From positions 1 to 6,700 of the forward strand of contig JAEWFU010000194.1 in assembly GCA_023388675.1 (NCBI GenBank): 6,700 nt of DNA, written 5' to 3'. The notes under the pieces are model-generated. The model ran no database searches and was not told where the DNA came from. It saw nothing but the letters and a program-made list of their open reading frames with translations. The position numbers and the translations under genes are program-made. The DNA comes from Pseudomonadota bacterium (GTDB lineage: Bacteria; Pseudomonadota; Alphaproteobacteria; Rhizobiales; Rhizobiaceae). This document shows positions 5,958-6,700 of the stretch, piece after piece. How positions within the stretch are numbered: the first letter of the stretch is position 1; every line of letters starts with the position of its first letter.

Positions 5958-6700
5958 ATGAGAACGGGAATACGCACACTTCTGCTTGCGGGTGCCGGCG
6001 CAGCCGCCATCCTGTCCGGCCCAGCCGCTGCGCAGGACCAGCCGCTCGTCATCGCGCGCAATCTCGAGATCAACTCGCTCGACCCGCACCGCGCCTTCTG
6101 CGACACCTGCCAGATATATCTGAGCTCGACCTATCAGGGTCTGGTGAAGCTGGCAGCCGATGATCGCTCGGTCGAGCCGCTTCTCGCGACGGAATGGACC
6201 TCCAACGAGGACCAGACGCAATTCACCTTCACGCTCGATCCGGAAGCCGTCTTTTCCGACGGCAGCCCGGTCGAGGCCAAGGACGTCAAGTGGACCTTCG
6301 AGCGGCTCAAGAACCTGCAGGCCGATCCCTCCTTCATGATGAACGGGGTGGCGTCCATCGAGACGCCGGACGACAAGACCGTCGTCATCAACATGGAAAG
6401 CCCGAATTCGGAATTCATCGGCATTCTGGCAGCCCCCTATGTCGGCATCATTAACAGTGATGTGGCTGCCGAAAACGGTGCCATTGCGGGTGAGGATGCC
6501 TCTTCCGCGGACCAGGCGGAGAACTGGTTCCTGGCAAATTCCGCCGGCAGCGGCCCGTACGTGCTCGATACCTACAGGCCCGACGACGAGCTGCGCTTCC
6601 GCGTGAACGAGAACTACTGGGGGGATGCGCCGCCGATCGGCGAGATCGTTATCGATCACGTCGCCGATGCCGTATCCCAGGCGCAGATGCTGCAGAGCGG
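5958..6700 (+). CDS. ABC transporter family 5 extracellular substrate-binding protein, N-terminal part (cut by window edge)
   Basis: This is the periplasmic solute receptor of a Dpp/Opp-type ABC importer; 247 codons of roughly 500-550 are visible. ATG at 5958 follows GGGAG (5947-5951) by six bases. Residues 1-25 form a Sec signal peptide: basic start (R2, R6), hydrophobic Leu/Ala core, and A-A-A before Q26, a signal peptidase I site. No lipobox Cys is present, so it is a soluble periplasmic protein. Family marks are L-D-P-H after the first strand, the E-W-T-S-N-E-D segment, F-S-D-G-S-P-V-E-A-K-D-V (SBP_bac_5 core), S-G-P-Y-V-L near 202-207, and N-x-N-Y-W-G. C48 and C51 form a C-x-x-C motif that could make a disulfide. 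It lies 73 bases after the transketolase gene on the same strand, probably in the same transcript, with permease and ATPase genes expected downstream. Family 5 proteins bind peptides but also agrocinopines and oligosaccharides; the ligand here is unknown. Confidence 0.93.
   Translation, partial: MRTGIRTLLLAGAGAAAILSGPAAAQDQPLVIARNLEINSLDPHRAFCDTCQIYLSSTYQGLVKLAADDRSVEPLLATEWTSNEDQTQFTFTLDPEAVFSDGSPVEAKDVKWTFERLKNLQADPSFMMNGVASIETPDDKTVVINMESPNSEFIGILAAPYVGIINSDVAAENGAIAGEDASSADQAENWFLANSAGSGPYVLDTYRPDDELRFRVNENYWGDAPPIGEIVIDHVADAVSQAQMLQS

Noticed and set aside
4790..6106. 438-codon open frame on the minus strand antisense to the transketolase C subunit
   Set aside because: It overlaps a clear transketolase gene completely, has low-complexity Arg-rich composition and shows no family motif.
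6113..6124. CAGATATATCTG palindrome as a third operator
   Set aside because: It lies inside the binding-protein coding sequence, encodes ordinary family residues (Q-I-Y-L) and shares only the AT-rich centre with the 19-base element.
5877..6659. 260-codon open frame on the minus strand antisense to the binding protein
   Set aside because: The plus strand encodes a signal peptide and SBP_bac_5 motifs here; the antisense translation has none.

Overview
The window looks like chromosomal or megaplasmid DNA from an alphaproteobacterium, most likely of the Rhizobiales (Mesorhizobium/Ensifer-like). The clues are high GC with strong third-position GC bias, tight carbohydrate-catabolism operons, a GntR/FCD regulator, and an oligopeptide-type (SBP_bac_5) binding protein placed beside sugar enzymes. 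The genus is an inference. No RNA gene, insertion sequence, CRISPR array or phage gene is visible.

Layout: two arms run outward from a control region at about 2514-2675. The left arm (minus strand) reads GntR/FCD regulator (1833-2513), 2-dehydro-3-deoxygalactonokinase dgoK (889-1791), KDPGal aldolase dgoA (254-865, TTG start) and a metallophosphoesterase cut by the left edge (1-210). The right arm (plus strand) reads class III PLP aminotransferase (2676-3923), transketolase N-terminal half (3972-4853), transketolase C-terminal half (4850-5884, ATGA overlap) and the start of a secreted family 5 ABC substrate-binding protein (5958 to the right edge). No stretch above 300 bases lacks a gene.

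Control: an identical 19-base element, containing an imperfect 15-base palindrome, occurs twice in opposite orientation. One copy (2624-2642) lies in the divergent control region. The other (3938-3956) lies between the aminotransferase and transketolase genes. Both sit on plausible sigma-70 promoters next to the GntR gene, so they are the best candidates for its operators. This implies one regulon with separately promoted aminotransferase and transketolase units.

Proposed biology: DgoK and DgoA turn 2-keto-3-deoxy-galactonate into pyruvate and glyceraldehyde-3-phosphate. A transporter of the Dpp/Opp/agrocinopine type brings in the substrate. A class III aminotransferase, a dedicated split transketolase and a phosphoesterase are joined to this route. 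No dehydrogenase or dehydratase that would make the keto-deoxy acid is in view. The combination suggests catabolism of a modified (aminated and/or phosphodiester-linked) sugar rather than plain galactonate, but the substrate cannot be read from the sequence.
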